Shown piece after piece: positions 8,237 to 17,460 of a DNA stretch of 64,000 nt. Where the stretch lies: positions 1 to 64,000 of the forward strand of contig JBJMTV010000010.1 in NCBI GenBank assembly GCA_045811525.1. The letters run 5' to 3'. Below the pieces are notes generated by a model, which searched no databases, was not told the DNA's origin, and was given only the letters and a program-made list of their open reading frames with translations. The stretch is from VAZQ01 sp045811525. Lineage in GTDB: Bacteria; Pseudomonadota; Alphaproteobacteria; Rhizobiales; Xanthobacteraceae. Each line of letters opens with the position of its first letter. The first letter of the stretch is position 1. The translations under genes were made by a program, and so were the position numbers.

Positions 8237-8779
8237 ATTCGTCGTCCAATGAGAACCGCGCAGCCCGCCCCCAAGGACGGCCCGCGCATCAACGAGGAGA
8301 TCCGTGTTCCTGCAGTACAATTGATCGATCAAACCGGCCACAATCACGGACCGATGGACATTGCGGCTGCTTTGGAAAGGGCCCAACAGGCCGGGCTGGA
8401 TCTCGTCGAGATCGCCCCTAATTCAGCGCCCCCGGTCTGCAAGATTCTCGATTACGGCAAGTACAAGTATCAGGCGCAGAAGAAGGCCGCGGAAGCACGC
8501 AAGAAGCAGAAGGTGGTCGAGGTCAAGGAGATCAAGCTCCGGCCCATGATCGATGACCACGATTACGATGTTAAGATGCGCTCGATGCAGCGTTTCTTCG
8601 AAGAGGGCGACAAGGTGAAGGTGACGCTTCGGTTTCGCGGCCGAGAAATGGCGCACCAGGATCTCGGCTATCAGCTGCTCAACCGGGTGAAGGACGACAC
8701 CTCCGACCTTGCGAAGGTGGAGCAGGAGCCCCGGTTCGAAGGGCGCCAAGTGGTCATGGTGCTGGCGCCACGCACGTGA
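8237..8779 (+). CDS. infC: Translation initiation factor IF-3
   Basis: Binds the 30S subunit, keeps 50S away and rejects non-canonical start codons. The 180-residue protein has both domains: N-terminal GPRINEEIRVPAVQLID and linker, then the C-terminal KVVEVKEIKLRPMIDDHDYD and GDKVKVTLRFRGREM. The start is read as AUU at 8237 because GAGGAGAG (8223-8229) sits just upstream at normal spacing. The first ATG, four codons on (8249), has poorer spacing; the ATG-like starts further up (8117) add unrelated sequence. An AUU start lets IF-3 repress its own synthesis, as known in other bacteria. rpmI and rplT follow, as usual. Confidence 0.93.
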   Translation: MRRPMRTAQPAPKDGPRINEEIRVPAVQLIDQTGHNHGPMDIAAALERAQQAGLDLVEIAPNSAPPVCKILDYGKYKYQAQKKAAEARKKQKVVEVKEIKLRPMIDDHDYDVKMRSMQRFFEEGDKVKVTLRFRGREMAHQDLGYQLLNRVKDDTSDLAKVEQEPRFEGRQVVMVLAPRT

Positions 8780-8922
8780 TGCGCCCGCACGTGCCAACCG
8801 CGCATCGGTGATCGAGCGCGGCGGACCTCGAAGGCGCGGCGGAGAGGCTCAGGCGCGGAGCTAAGCGCCTGTCCCACCGACATTCCTTGGCCCGCTCCTG
8901 GCTCCGCTCCTCTCTCCGGCGG

Positions 8923-8951
8923 TTGTGTTTTGAGCCCGCCTCTGCCATAAC
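8923..8951 (+). promoter_or_regulatory. Candidate promoter of rpmI-rplT
   Basis: TTGTGT (8923-8928) and CATAAC (8946-8951) are separated by 17 bp, in a 303-bp stretch between infC and rpmI that otherwise holds no gene. The transcript would have a leader of about 125 nt, room for the L20-type feedback control known elsewhere; no specific L20 site could be recognised. Downstream CGGCCGAAAGGGCTGCCG (near 8970-8990) can form a small hairpin. Confidence 0.35.
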
Positions 8952-9082
8952 CCCGCCCTCTCGCGGCCCGGCCGAAAGGGCTGCCGTGGCTGCGAGCGGT
9001 GCTCATCAAGCACGCCAAAACCGAGCAGGCGTCCGGCCGGACGGGTGCTAGCCCGTCGGTCGCTGCCGCAGAGGAGAGCCAA

Positions 9083-9283
9083 ATGCCCAAGTTGAAGACC
9101 AAGTCCGGCGCCAAAAAGCGATTCAAGGTGACCGCCGGCGGCAAGGTGCTTTACCAGCAGTCCGGCAAGCGCCACGGCATGATCAAGCGCACCAACAAGC
9201 AGATCGCCCAGCTGCGCGGCACCAGTGTGCTGTTCAAGACCGACGGCGACAAAATCAAGAAATATTTCCTGCCCAACGGCTGA
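9083..9283 (+). CDS. rpmI: 50S ribosomal protein L35
   Basis: A 66-residue basic ribosomal protein starting MPKLKTKSGAKKRFKVTAGG, typical of bL35 in length and sequence. ATG at 9083 is preceded by GAGGAGAG at 9071-9078. It lies between infC and rplT in the standard translation cluster; the gap to rplT is 91 bp. Confidence 0.97.
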   Translation: MPKLKTKSGAKKRFKVTAGGKVLYQQSGKRHGMIKRTNKQIAQLRGTSVLFKTDGDKIKKYFLPNG

Positions 9284-9374
9284 GCAGCGCCCGCTGCTTC
9301 GGCAGCTCGCGCGGGCGCATTCTTTCGTTGCGCAAAAGATCAGGCAAAGGGCACTCGATCAGGAGAACAAGACC

Positions 9375-9731
9375 ATGGCACGCGTCAAACGCGGCGTCAC
9401 TTCACATGCCAAGCACAAAAAAGTCCTCAAAGCCGCCAAGGGCTATTACGGACGGCGCAAGAACACCATTCGCGTCGCCAAGCAGGCGGTCGAGAAGGCC
9501 AATCAATACGCGTACCGAGATCGCAAGCGGCGCAAGCGAACCTTCCGCGCGCTCTGGATCCAGCGGCTGAACGCCGCCGTGCGGCCCTTCGGGCTTAACT
9601 ACAGCCGCTTCATCGATGGGCTCGGCAAGGCCGGGGTGATGGTCGACCGCAAAGTGCTCTCCGATCTGGCGATCAGTGAGCCCGCGACCTTCGAGGCGAT
9701 TGTCGAGAAGGCCAAGGCGGCAGTCGCGTAA
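9375..9731 (+). CDS. rplT: 50S ribosomal protein L20
   Basis: A 118-residue bL20, MARVKRGVTSHAKHKKVLKA onward, ending FEAIVEKAKAAVA. It binds 23S rRNA early in 50S assembly and in several bacteria also represses its own operon. AGGAG at 9361-9365 supports ATG at 9375. The protein has the usual family length. It sits 83 bp upstream of pheS, so the five genes infC to pheT may form one cluster. Confidence 0.97.
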   Translation: MARVKRGVTSHAKHKKVLKAAKGYYGRRKNTIRVAKQAVEKANQYAYRDRKRRKRTFRALWIQRLNAAVRPFGLNYSRFIDGLGKAGVMVDRKVLSDLAISEPATFEAIVEKAKAAVA

Positions 9732-9814
9732 TCGACGCGCGAGCCGCACAAGCGGCGCTTGCGTGCTGCACGCCCAGGCCATGAGCGAAGCCAATAGCGA
9801 GGCATGAGCGAGGC

Positions 9815-10897
9815 ATGAGCGACATCGCCGCCCTCGAAGCCGAGCTCCTTGCCTCCATTGCTGCAGCAGCGGATGAGGCGGCGCTGGAAGCAGTCCGCGT
9901 CGCGGCGCTTGGCAAGAGCGGCGCGGTCTCGGCGCTGCTGAGAACGCTCGGCACCATGACGCCGGAGGAACGCAAGCGGCAGGGCCCGCTGATCAACGGC
10001 CTGAAGGACCGTGTCGCCACGGCGATCGCGGCCCGGCGGCAGACGCTGCAGGAGGCAGAGCTCGAGCAGCGCCTCAACAGCGAGATGGTCGATGTCACGC
10101 TGCCGACGCGCGAGGCGCCCGCCGAGATCGGGCGCGTGCATCCCATTAGCCAGGTCACCGACGAGCTCACGGCCATCTTCGCCGATATGGGGTTTGCCGT
10201 CGCCGAAGGGCCCGACATCGAGAGCGAGGACTACAACTTCTCCAAGCTCAACTTCCCCGAGGGTCACCCCGCCCGCGAGATGCACGATACGTTTTATTTC
10301 AATTCCAAGGCGGATGGCTCGCGGCGGCTGCTGCGCACGCATACCTCGCCCGTGCAAATCCGCACCATGTTGGCGCACAAGCCGCCCATTCGCATCATCA
10401 TCCCCGGACGCACCTATCGCAGCGACTCCGACCAGACGCACACCCCGATGTTTCACCAGGTTGAAGGGCTGGTGATCGATACGAGCTCGCATCTCGGACA
10501 TCTGAAATGGATCCTCGAGGAATTCTGCAAAGCGTTCTTTGAGGTCGAGCGGGTGAAGATGCGTTTTCGGCCGTCGTTCTTTCCGTTCACCGAGCCGTCG
10601 CTCGAGGTCGATATCCAGTGTCGCAAAGGCCCCAACGAGGTGCGCTTCGGCGAAGGCGACGACTGGATGGAAATCCTTGGCTGCGGCATGGTGCATCCGA
10701 ACGTGCTGCGCAATTGCGGACTGGATCCTGACAAGTACCAGGGCTTCGCCTGGGGCATGGGCATCGACCGCATCGCCATGCTCAAATACGGCATGCCGGA
10801 CCTGCGTCCATTCTTTGAATCGGACGTGCGTTGGCTCACGCATTATGGCTTCCGCCCGCTCGATTTCCCCACCCTGGCGGGTGGACTGAGCCAATGA
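9815..10897 (+). CDS. pheS: Phenylalanyl-tRNA synthetase alpha subunit
   Basis: The 360-residue catalytic subunit of the (alpha-beta)2 enzyme that charges tRNA-Phe. An N-terminal coiled coil (about 1-90) is followed by the class II catalytic core: motif 1 HPISQVTDELTAIFADMGF, motif 2 region GRTYRSDSDQTHTPMFHQVEG and motif 3 GFAWGMGIDRIAMLKYG. The stop overlaps the pheT start (ATGA at 10894-10897), so the two are translationally coupled. A long reading frame on the other strand here is a high-GC shadow. Confidence 0.98.
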   Translation: MSDIAALEAELLASIAAAADEAALEAVRVAALGKSGAVSALLRTLGTMTPEERKRQGPLINGLKDRVATAIAARRQTLQEAELEQRLNSEMVDVTLPTREAPAEIGRVHPISQVTDELTAIFADMGFAVAEGPDIESEDYNFSKLNFPEGHPAREMHDTFYFNSKADGSRRLLRTHTSPVQIRTMLAHKPPIRIIIPGRTYRSDSDQTHTPMFHQVEGLVIDTSSHLGHLKWILEEFCKAFFEVERVKMRFRPSFFPFTEPSLEVDIQCRKGPNEVRFGEGDDWMEILGCGMVHPNVLRNCGLDPDKYQGFAWGMGIDRIAMLKYGMPDLRPFFESDVRWLTHYGFRPLDFPTLAGGLSQ

Positions 10898-13308
10898 AAT
10901 TCACCCTCGCTTGGCTCAAGGAGCATCTCGCGACAGACGCCGGGCTTGATACCATCGTCGACAAGCTCACCATGATCGGCCTCGAGGTTGAGAGCGTCGC
11001 CGATCGTGGAAAAATGCTCGCACCTTTTACCATCGCCCGCGTCGTCTCGGCCGAGCAGCACCCGAATGCCGATCGGCTGCGCGTATGTTTGGTCGATACG
11101 GGAGAGGGCGCGCCGGTGCAGGTCGTGTGCGGAGCACCGAACGCGCGCGCGGGAATGCAGGGCGTTTTCGTGCCGCCCGGCGCATTCATACCCGGCAAGA
11201 ACATGACTCTTGGCGTCGGCAAGATCCGTGGCGTCGAGAGCCGTGGGATGCTGGTCTCCGAGTTCGAGCTGCAGATTTCAAACGACCACGAGGGCATCAT
11301 CGAGGTGCCGGCCGAAGCGCCGCTCGGTGCCAACTACGCGCAATGGGCCGGGCTCGACGATCCGGTGATCGAGATCAACTTGACCCCCAATCGCGCCGAC
11401 TGCACGGGCGTGAGCGGGATTGCGCGCGATCTCGCTGCAACCGAGCTCGGGCGGATCAAAACAGCCGAAGTGAAGCCGGTGGAGGGGCGCTTTCCTTGCC
11501 CGGTCAAAGTCACGCTTGAATTCGGCTCGAGCGCATCCCTCTGTCCGGCTTTTTCATTGCGCCTGGTGCGCGGCGTGAAGAACGGCCCCTCGCCCGCATG
11601 GCTGCAGCGGCGGCTTGCGGCGATCGGGCTGCGGCCGATCAACGCGCTGGTCGATATCACCAACTTCATGACCTACGATCGCGGCCGGCCGCTGCACGTG
11701 TTCGATGCCGGCAAAGTGCATGGCAGCCTCACAGTGCGACGCGCCAGGGCGGGGGAATCGCTGCACGCGCTCGACGGCAAGACCTACATCCTGGACGACA
11801 CGATGTGCGTCGTCGCCGACGACCGCGGCGTTGAATCGCTTGCCGGGATCATGGGCGGCGAAGCCAGCGGCTGCTCGGAGAGCACGACTGACGTGCTCAT
11901 CGAGTCGGCGCTGTGGGAGCCGCTCAACATCGCGCAGAGCGGTCGCAAGCTCGGCATCCACTCGGATGCGCGCTACCGGTTCGAGCGCGGCGTCGATCCT
12001 GCCTTCATGCTGCCTGGCCTGGAGCTTGCCACCAAAATGGTCCTGGAGCTCTGCGGCGGCGAGCCTTCGGCCGTGACGCTCGCCGGCAAGCCTGAGGCTC
12101 CCGAGCGCATTATCGATTTCCCGCTGAGCGAGGTCCCGCGGCTCGCCGGGATCGAGGTCGATTTCGCGGAGGTGAAGCGTGTCCTTGGTCATCTCGGCTT
12201 TGTCCTCAGCGGCGCTGTTCCTTCAATAAAGGTTGCAGTGCCGTCTTGGCGCTCGGATGTGGAGGGAAAAGCCGATCTGGTCGAGGAGGTGGTCCGCATT
12301 ATCGGGGTCGATCGGGTGCCCGCGACCCCGTTCGATCGCGGCGCTGCGCCGCGCAAGCCGGTGCTCACCTCAATCCAGCTGCGGGTGCGCAAGGCCAAAC
12401 GCGCATTGGCCATGCGCGGCATGTTGGAAGCTGTGAGCTGGTCTTTCATCGGCAAGGCGTCCGCAGAGCTGTTCGGCGGCGGCAAGCCCGAGCTCGCGCT
12501 CGCCAATCCAATCGCGGCCGAGCTTTCCGATATGCGGCCAAGCTTGATCCCGGGGCTCGTCAGCGCCACCCAGAGGAACGCGGACCGCGGCACATCCGAT
12601 CTTGCGCTGTTCGAGGTCGGGCAGATCTTTCGCGGCGACAGTGCTGAGGAACAGCTCACCGCTGCCAGCGGCGTGCGGCGTGGGCTCGCTAAGCCGACCG
12701 GGATGGGCCGCCATTGGTCCGGCGCCGGCGAGGTCGACGCGTTTGACGCCAAGGCCGATGCGCTCGCCGTGCTTGCCGCCGCCGGAGCGCCGACGCAGGC
12801 GCTGCAGGTTGTGCCCGGAGCGCCGGCCTGGTTTCATCCCGGACGCAGCGGCACCCTTCAGATCGGTCCGCAAAACATCCTGGGGCATTTCGGTGAGCTC
12901 CACCCGCGCGCACGCGCCGCGCTTGATGCCGAAGATCCGCTGGTCGCGTTCGAGGTCATCCTCGACAAGATCCCTGAGGCAAAAGCGAGGGCGACCCGGG
13001 CGAGGCCCATTCTCGAGCTGTCAGCCCTGCAACCGGTTCAGCGCGACTTTGCCTTTGTTGTTGATCGAACGGTCAAGGCGGCAGACATTTTGCGCGCGGC
13101 GCAGAGTGCGGACCGCAAGCTGATCAGCAATATCGGCGTGTTCGATGTGTATCAGGGAGAGGGCGTGGATGCGGACAAGAAATCCGTCGCCATTGCCGTC
13201 ACCTTGCAACCGCGTGAAAAAACGATGACCGAGCCGGAAATCGATGCGGTTGCCGCACGGATTGTCGCCGAGGTGAGTAAGAGGACTGGGGGCGTTTTGC
13301 GCGGCTGA
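10894..13308 (+). CDS. pheT: Phenylalanyl-tRNA synthetase beta subunit
   Basis: An 804-residue beta subunit starting MKFTLAWLKEHLATDAGLDT. In order it carries an EMAP/OB-type tRNA-binding domain (about 40-150), B3/B4 with the editing site (about 210-390, including NALVDITNFMTYD), B5, a class II-like core and a C-terminal ferredoxin-fold anticodon-binding domain (last 95 residues, QPVQRDFAFVVD). Full length; overlap with pheS by 4 bp. It supplies tRNA recognition and removes mischarged Tyr. Confidence 0.97.
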   Translation: MKFTLAWLKEHLATDAGLDTIVDKLTMIGLEVESVADRGKMLAPFTIARVVSAEQHPNADRLRVCLVDTGEGAPVQVVCGAPNARAGMQGVFVPPGAFIPGKNMTLGVGKIRGVESRGMLVSEFELQISNDHEGIIEVPAEAPLGANYAQWAGLDDPVIEINLTPNRADCTGVSGIARDLAATELGRIKTAEVKPVEGRFPCPVKVTLEFGSSASLCPAFSLRLVRGVKNGPSPAWLQRRLAAIGLRPINALVDITNFMTYDRGRPLHVFDAGKVHGSLTVRRARAGESLHALDGKTYILDDTMCVVADDRGVESLAGIMGGEASGCSESTTDVLIESALWEPLNIAQSGRKLGIHSDARYRFERGVDPAFMLPGLELATKMVLELCGGEPSAVTLAGKPEAPERIIDFPLSEVPRLAGIEVDFAEVKRVLGHLGFVLSGAVPSIKVAVPSWRSDVEGKADLVEEVVRIIGVDRVPATPFDRGAAPRKPVLTSIQLRVRKAKRALAMRGMLEAVSWSFIGKASAELFGGGKPELALANPIAAELSDMRPSLIPGLVSATQRNADRGTSDLALFEVGQIFRGDSAEEQLTAASGVRRGLAKPTGMGRHWSGAGEVDAFDAKADALAVLAAAGAPTQALQVVPGAPAWFHPGRSGTLQIGPQNILGHFGELHPRARAALDAEDPLVAFEVILDKIPEAKARATRARPILELSALQPVQRDFAFVVDRTVKAADILRAAQSADRKLISNIGVFDVYQGEGVDADKKSVAIAVTLQPREKTMTEPEIDAVAARIVAEVSKRTGGVLRG

Positions 13309-13344
13309 GGCTCTGCGCAAAGCCCGCGTTAGTGCGGCGGTTTT

Positions 13345-13368
13345 GCGAACTTCGGCATCGGGACACTA
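13345..13368. repeat. Single arm of a dispersed palindromic repeat
   Basis: GCGAACTTCGGCATCGGGAC followed by ACTA differs at one position from the right arm of the element at 24656-24680. Its last three bases (13366-13368) are the TAG stop of the amine oxidase on the minus strand, so the repeat supplies that stop codon. Confidence 0.7.
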
Positions 13369-14724
13369 CGAGCGGCGGCCGCCGAGCAGCTTCAGCACTG
13401 CATCGGCTGCGCGCTCGCCGGATTCCCAAGCACCACCCACCGTGCCCCAAAATGTCTCGTGGGCAGCCTCGCCGGCGAAAAAAATTCGGTTGCCAAGCGG
13501 CTCCATGATGATCTTGCGGGCGGATTGCGCACCAGGCGCCGCCACCGACATGGCGCCCAAGACCCACGGCGCAGTGCTCCAGCGTGAGGCGAGCCGCCGA
13601 TTGACCGCAGCCTTGATGTCGGACCCATAGAGCTTGCCGAGCCACGAGATCGCGAAATCAATCAGCGCCGCATCACCCTTGCCGGCGAGGTCGCGCCCGA
13701 AGCTCCCACCCACGTCGATGGTGCACACGCTGGAGCCTGAAATATTGGCGAAGATTGCCGCTGTCTGCTTGTTCTCGCTCTTCTCGAATACGAGCTCGTC
13801 GGCACGCAGACCCAGTGGATTGCCGGCAAGCTCGAGCGCTACGCGCTCGCGGCTGCCAAGCCTGAGCTTGGCGAACGCATCGAGGTGGCGCTTGGGCAGA
13901 TCCGGCGCGAACCTCAGCTTGCCCGAGGTCACCGCATTCGTGGATGCCGTGACGATGACGGCACGAGCCTGAAACTGGCCGCGCGCCGTCTCCACCTGCA
14001 CCACCCAGGAACCCCATGCGATGCGCGTCACGGGGGTGGCGAGCTGCACGGTCTGCGGGGGTACGAGCTTGGCAAGCAAAGCCCCAAAGCCCGCGCGACA
14101 GAACACGCTGTTTTCGCGCTCAGGCGAACGCGTCAGATCGACGGCGGAAACCTCGGCAAGATCCTTGCCGCAGGCATATGGTCCGAGCAGGAAGTCGATC
14201 GTCGAGCGCCAGTCACCGAGATCCTTCGGCAGGACTTGAGCAGCGGCAGCATCGGCCCGGCGTGCGCTGTCAGCAATCGCCGTGTTGGCGCGCACCAAGG
14301 TGGCGAGGAAATCCTCCATTTCACCCTCGCGCGCATAGCGCCGACCCAGACGCATGCGCTGCCCGGCAGGCGCGGGATAGAGCTCCACCCCAGTTTGCAC
14401 CGCGAGCCTGGCGATCGGATTGAGGTCGGCGGCATAGATCCAGTGAGCGCCGCGGTCATAGGGCACACCGAAGGTCGTCGTGTCCGTGAGGCAGCGCCCG
14501 CCGACCTGCTCGGAGGCTTCGAGCAACGCGAAGCGCTTACCAGCCGCCGCCAGCCGTCGCGCCGCCGCAATGCCGGCAGCGCCGGCGCCGACGATAACCG
14601 CATCGACATTTCCGGACGCTGGCGGTCCTGCCTGCTGCGGAACCGGGCGCGGCGCTGCGGCCGCTGGCGCTGCCGTGGCGGCGCCGACACCCGCAAGAAA
14701 GTTGCGACGGCTCAGACCTTGCAT
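13366..14724 (-). CDS. Tat-exported flavin monoamine oxidase family protein
   Basis: A 452-residue FAD-dependent amine oxidase. The N-terminus MQGLSRRNFLAGVGAATAAP carries a twin-arginine signal (SRRNFLAG), so it is probably exported folded with its FAD. The dinucleotide motif VDAVIVGAGAAGIAAARRLA lies near residue 45, EASEQVGGRC follows, and the C-terminal FAD box is in NRIFFAGEAAHETFWGTVGG. The start at 14724 is chosen for the Tat motif; a longer frame from 14775 adds basic residues. Substrate amine is unknown. It converges on pheT. Confidence 0.88.
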   Translation of the reverse strand: MQGLSRRNFLAGVGAATAAPAAAAPRPVPQQAGPPASGNVDAVIVGAGAAGIAAARRLAAAGKRFALLEASEQVGGRCLTDTTTFGVPYDRGAHWIYAADLNPIARLAVQTGVELYPAPAGQRMRLGRRYAREGEMEDFLATLVRANTAIADSARRADAAAAQVLPKDLGDWRSTIDFLLGPYACGKDLAEVSAVDLTRSPERENSVFCRAGFGALLAKLVPPQTVQLATPVTRIAWGSWVVQVETARGQFQARAVIVTASTNAVTSGKLRFAPDLPKRHLDAFAKLRLGSRERVALELAGNPLGLRADELVFEKSENKQTAAIFANISGSSVCTIDVGGSFGRDLAGKGDAALIDFAISWLGKLYGSDIKAAVNRRLASRWSTAPWVLGAMSVAAPGAQSARKIIMEPLGNRIFFAGEAAHETFWGTVGGAWESGERAADAVLKLLGGRRS

Positions 14725-14874
14725 TGTGACCTCGTGCCGGGCTGATCTAACACGGCTGCGCATGCGGCGTCGCACCTCTTTGCGAGCTCACAGCGACGCT
14801 TACTTGTCACATGTCAGCGAGCCGCCCCGCACACCCCCCGCACGCCCGCACACCTGCCGCACGGAATCAAAGAC

Positions 14875-15585
14875 ATGCTCAGCGCAGTCGCCAGATCGCT
14901 CAGCCAGCTGCTCACACCCCCCTTCCGCACCGTGCTCGCGAAATCGGTGGGCCTCGCACTCGTGCTCGTCTTTTTGCTCGGTTTTGGGCTGCACCGGCTG
15001 TTGGTGTGGCTCGCGACCGCCGCGGAAGCATGGGCCGAAGGCATGCTCGGAACTGGCGTGCATACGTTGTTGGTGATTGCCAGCTCGATCGTCTCGATCG
15101 CCGCCGGGCTCGGTATCGTCGTCGGCGCAATCTTCTTGATGCCCGCAGTGACGGCGCTGGTTGCAGGTTTCTTTGCCGACGAGATCGCGTTGCAAGTCGA
15201 GCACACGTACTACCCGCAGGAGCCCATCGGGACGGCCTTACCGCTCGGCACCGCCGCCCTGGAAGGCCTGAAAACCGGCCTCCTCGGCCTGGGGATTTAT
15301 CTTTTCACGCTGCCATTCTGGCTGCTGGCAGGGGTTGGTGTGGTCATGTTCTTTCTCGCGACGGCCTTCCTGCTCAGTCGCGAATATTTCGAGCTTGCCG
15401 CGATGCGCTACCGCTCGCCGCAGGAGGCAAAGCGGATGCGCCGGATGCACCAGGGCACCGTCTTCACGGCGGGGCTTTTCATCGCCGCCTTCGTCTCCAT
15501 TCCAATCATCAATTTCGCCACGCCTGTCTTCGGCACCGCGTTGATGGTCCATGTGCACAAGCAGCTATCCCGAGGTCGGCGCTAA
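14875..15585 (+). CDS. EI24/CysZ-like integral membrane protein
   Basis: A 236-residue inner-membrane protein with about five to six hydrophobic segments (roughly 22-45, 60-95, 135-165, 195-235). It matches the EI24 domain family, whose member CysZ takes up sulfate, seen in GFFADEIALQVEHTYYP and FLLSREYFELAAMRYR. ATG at 14875 follows a weak Shine-Dalgarno; a longer reading in another frame from 14811 is a shadow. Alphaproteobacterial members are usually annotated CysZ-like, and transport of sulfate here is unproven. Convergent with ugd. Confidence 0.8.
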   Translation: MLSAVARSLSQLLTPPFRTVLAKSVGLALVLVFLLGFGLHRLLVWLATAAEAWAEGMLGTGVHTLLVIASSIVSIAAGLGIVVGAIFLMPAVTALVAGFFADEIALQVEHTYYPQEPIGTALPLGTAALEGLKTGLLGLGIYLFTLPFWLLAGVGVVMFFLATAFLLSREYFELAAMRYRSPQEAKRMRRMHQGTVFTAGLFIAAFVSIPIINFATPVFGTALMVHVHKQLSRGRR

Positions 15586-15649
15586 CCTGATAGCGCCGCC
15601 CCAAAGGTGGTGCGCTCCCTCACCCTGCAAGGGGGGAGGTGGCACCACC
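15578..15649. terminator. Two hairpins between converging genes (likely bidirectional terminator)
   Basis: GGCGCTA/TAGCGCC (15578-15597, 6-nt loop) spans the stop codon of the membrane-protein gene. A longer imperfect hairpin, 15606-15649, has outer arms GGTGGTGC and GCACCACC and inner TCCCTC/GGGAGG pairing. There is no clear T run, so Rho-independent function is uncertain. Confidence 0.5.
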
Positions 15650-15693
15650 CGTGGCGCGTGACGCTACGAACGCCAGCTGCGCAAAGCGTGGCG

Positions 15694-17163
15694 CTATTGC
15701 GGCACGTCGGAGCCCTGGCGTTGCTTGGAGCGCCCGTTGCTCTGCCCTGCCTGGGCGGCCGTCTTTGTCTTGGCTGATTTCGGCAGCGCCGAGGCGACCG
15801 GACGGCTGGAGGCGCCGCTCGCTGATGCGCTCGCCGCAACAATGGCGCTGCCGCCGCTCGCGCGCCGACCCACGCTCTCATAGAGGAATCCGTACTGAGC
15901 GACCTCCTCCGGACGGTAGATGTTGCGCAGGTCGACCAATACCGGGCAGGCCATGGTCTGCCTCAGCCGTTCGAAATCAAGGGCGCGAAACTGTTCCCAT
16001 TCTGTGGCAATGACGAGCGCATCAGCATTGTCGGCACAGCTATAGGGTCCATCGCAATAGACCACATCCGCAAGCACCGCCTTGGCTTGCTCGAGACCGG
16101 CAGGATCGTACACGCGTACCTTCGCGCCCATGTCCTGCAACGCGCTGATCAGCGGAATGGACGGCGCATCGCGCATGTCATCAGTGTCGGGCTTGAACGT
16201 GAGACCGAGCACCGCCACCGTTTTGCCGCGCAGCTGTCCAGCGAACGGCGCTGCAACCTTGCGCGCCATGGCGCGCTTGCGTGCCTCGTTCACCGCCAGC
16301 ACGGTTTCGACGATGCGCAGGGGTGCCTGGTGATCCTGCCCCGTCTTGACGAGCGCCAGCGCATCTTTGGGAAAGCAGGAGCCGCCAAACCCGGGGCCAG
16401 CATGCAGGAACTTGGCACCGATGCGGTTGTCCAGCCCGATGCCGCGTGCCACCTGCTGGATGTCGGCATCAACCTTCTCGGCGAGATCTGCGATCTCATT
16501 GATGAAGGTGATCTTGGTCGCGAGGAAGGCGTTGGCGGCGTACTTGATCAGCTCGGCGGTACGGCGTGTCGTGTAAAGGATCGGCGCCTGGTTGAGGTAC
16601 AGCGGCCGATAGATTTCGGCCATCACCTTGCGCGCTCTTTCGTCCTCGCTGCCGACCACGATGCGATCGGGATGTTTGAAGTCGCGAATTGCCGCGCCCT
16701 CGCGCAGGAACTCGGGGTTCGAGACGACGGCGAACTCGGCGTCCGGCCGCTCGTCGCGCAGCACTCGCTCGATCTCGTCGCCGGTCCCGACCGGCACGGT
16801 CGATTTGGTGATGATCACCGTGAAGCCGTCGAGCGCCGCGGCAATCTCTCGTGTGGCTGCGAACACATAAGACAGATCGGCGTAGCCATCGCCACGGCGC
16901 GAGGGCGTGCCGACGGCAATGAAAACAGCTTCCGCGGCGGCTGTGGGCCCGGCAAGTTCGGTTGTGAAATGCAGCCGGCCCGCCTTCGAGTTCGTGCGGA
17001 CCATGCGATCGAGATCGGGCTCATAAAGCGGAATCTCGCCCCGTTGCAGCGCGGTCACCTTTTCCGCGTCCTTGTCGACGCAGGTCACCTCGTGCCCGAA
17101 ATCGGCAAAGCAGGCCCCCGACACGAGCCCCACATAGCCGGTACCGATCATCGCAATGCGCAT
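15694..17163 (-). CDS. ugd: UDP-glucose 6-dehydrogenase
   Basis: Oxidises UDP-glucose to UDP-glucuronate with two NAD+, feeding surface polysaccharide synthesis. The 489-residue protein has the N-terminal NAD motif MIGTGYVGLVSGACFADFG, the active-site segment PGFGGSCFPKDALAL (catalytic Cys in GGSCFPKD) and a C-terminal UDP-binding domain with LGLTFKPDTDDMRDAPS. The last 50 residues (after FLYESVGR) are a low-complexity Ala/Ser/Gln tail beyond the usual family end. Rhizobial homologues are called rkpK. Nothing nearby suggests a dedicated polysaccharide operon. Confidence 0.95.
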   Translation of the reverse strand: MRIAMIGTGYVGLVSGACFADFGHEVTCVDKDAEKVTALQRGEIPLYEPDLDRMVRTNSKAGRLHFTTELAGPTAAAEAVFIAVGTPSRRGDGYADLSYVFAATREIAAALDGFTVIITKSTVPVGTGDEIERVLRDERPDAEFAVVSNPEFLREGAAIRDFKHPDRIVVGSEDERARKVMAEIYRPLYLNQAPILYTTRRTAELIKYAANAFLATKITFINEIADLAEKVDADIQQVARGIGLDNRIGAKFLHAGPGFGGSCFPKDALALVKTGQDHQAPLRIVETVLAVNEARKRAMARKVAAPFAGQLRGKTVAVLGLTFKPDTDDMRDAPSIPLISALQDMGAKVRVYDPAGLEQAKAVLADVVYCDGPYSCADNADALVIATEWEQFRALDFERLRQTMACPVLVDLRNIYRPEEVAQYGFLYESVGRRASGGSAIVAASASASGASSRPVASALPKSAKTKTAAQAGQSNGRSKQRQGSDVPQ

Positions 17164-17460
17164 GTGAGAGTTCCAACCCTTCCGTCAGAACGTTTGATCC
17201 GATCCGCTTCGTCTTGTCGACCCTGGATCGTCGCAGGCCGGCGGCGGGCACAATGAACCGCAAGTGGACGGCGTGAAGTCATGAGAATGACATAGAAGGA
17301 GTTCGGCGAGTGGGACGGTCAACTCATTTCGCTTCACCGCACGGTTTAGCAGAGTCGAGTTACGAACACATGGCACCCGCGCGGATATGCGTTCGGAACT
17401 CACGCGCAACTCCTCGCTTGAAGTCGTGTCCCGCAATGAGCGCAGGAGTGCCATTTCCCC
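17164..17460. other. Intergenic region between ugd and DUF1003 gene
   Basis: About 300 bp between divergent genes. Only short open frames occur in it, none with a recognisable product. A purine-rich AGGAG at 17443-17447 could serve the GTG start at 17461. No strong promoter or hairpin was recognised. Confidence 0.5.

Noticed and set aside
9599..10894. 431-residue open frame antisense to pheS
   Set aside because: High-GC codon bias leaves long open frames on the opposite strand; pheS is a complete, recognised gene and the antisense product resembles nothing.
16087..17256. 389-residue open frame opposite ugd
   Set aside because: Ugd is complete with the catalytic cysteine; this frame is its shadow.
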